Positions 5,085-5,408 of a stretch of 5,408 nucleotides of DNA are shown here, piece by piece (positions within the stretch are counted from its first letter, which is position 1; each line of letters starts with the position of its first letter). Source of the stretch: Planctomycetia bacterium. Lineage in GTDB: Bacteria; Planctomycetota; Phycisphaerae; Phycisphaerales; SM1A02. The notes under the pieces were generated by a model that worked only from the letters and a program-made list of their open reading frames with translations, made no database searches and had not been told where the DNA came from. A program made the translations under genes and the position numbers. The DNA lies in assembly GCA_009936695.1 (NCBI GenBank), contig JAACEA010000475.1:1-5408 (forward strand). Reading direction: 5' to 3'.

Positions 5085-5408
5085 ATGACGCCCGACGAAG
5101 CCCGATCGCTGATGCACGAGTGGGTCGAAAGCCCGTCCCTCCGAGGCCACATGGAGGCGGTCGCCGCCTGCATGACCCATCACGCCCGCCTGCACGCGCC
5201 CGACGAGGTCGACGCGTGGACGGTGGCCGGCCTGCTTCACGACTTCGACTACGAACGACATCCCACCGAGGCGGAGCATCCGTACGTCGGGGTCGAACAC
5301 CTCCGGGGACTCGGGGTCGAGGATCCCGTCCTGCAGGCGATTCTCGGGCACGTGCACACCAGCGGCGTCGTCCGAGACACCCCGATGGCGAAGCATCTCT
5401 TCGCCTGC
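5085..5408 (+). CDS. HD-domain phosphohydrolase-like protein, 3' end outside the window
   Basis: The first 108 residues of an HD-superfamily metal-dependent protein; no stop is reached before the window ends. Ligand residues follow the family order: H22 in RGHMEAV, the H52-D53 pair in GLLHDFDYERHP, H65 in AEHPYVG, and H89 with H91 in AILGHVHTSG. The stretch RDTPMAKHLFAC matches the conserved run leading into the usual DELTG segment of bacterial HD proteins of about 180-200 residues, so roughly half to two thirds of the gene is present. Members of this subgroup are annotated only as HD or HDIG hydrolases; a phosphoester or nucleotide substrate is inferred from the fold, not shown. Start at 5085 is supported by homology beginning at once and by TAGACT 7 nt upstream. 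It lies 10 bp after the NTPase gene and may act on related metabolites. Confidence 0.85.
   Translation, partial: MTPDEARSLMHEWVESPSLRGHMEAVAACMTHHARLHAPDEVDAWTVAGLLHDFDYERHPTEAEHPYVGVEHLRGLGVEDPVLQAILGHVHTSGVVRDTPMAKHLFAC

Overview
The window is GC-rich DNA with short intergenic gaps, strong G/C preference at third codon positions and tightly packed genes. It suggests a free-living diderm bacterium. Two encoded proteins are outer-membrane beta-barrels whose last strand ends in the Tyr-X-Phe pattern read by the BAM complex, so an outer membrane is expected. The YggS-family protein carries blocks (FGENRVQQL, WHMVGSLQRNK, HSLDSLRLAEEI) that remind me of Planctomycetota, especially Phycisphaerae-like lineages. 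That placement is from memory and only moderately secure. No mobile element, CRISPR array, rRNA or tRNA was found.

Layout. Positions 1-95 are a leader with a small inverted repeat and a possible extended promoter. At 96-932 and 988-1785 (+) lie two paralogous DUF481 (YdiY-like) outer-membrane proteins, the second preceded by a clear Shine-Dalgarno sequence. A 15-bp-stem hairpin at 1807-1841 separates them from a convergent yggS-family gene (2697-1879, minus strand). yggS is transcribed divergently from gpmI (2805-4448), the cofactor-independent phosphoglycerate mutase, across a 107-bp shared upstream region with small repeats. gpmI is followed 8 bp later by a small P-loop NTPase/kinase of the AAA_28 (NadR-like) type (4457-5074), and 10 bp after that by an HD-domain hydrolase cut off by the window edge (5085 onward).

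How the genes relate. gpmI is central glycolysis, YggS is PLP homeostasis, and the AAA_28 and HD proteins look like a small-molecule phosphoryl-transfer/hydrolysis pair of unknown substrate. The DUF481 pair is an envelope module unrelated in function.

The most interesting signal is regulatory. Four of the six start codons (96, 2697, 2805, 5085) have a TANNNT hexamer ending exactly 6 or 7 nt before the ATG, the architecture of leaderless mRNAs. The other two starts (988, 4457) are inside presumed operons and lack it; 988 instead has a strong GGAGGA. The window otherwise looks like ordinary chromosomal core, and I did not see an evident new defence or mobile system.
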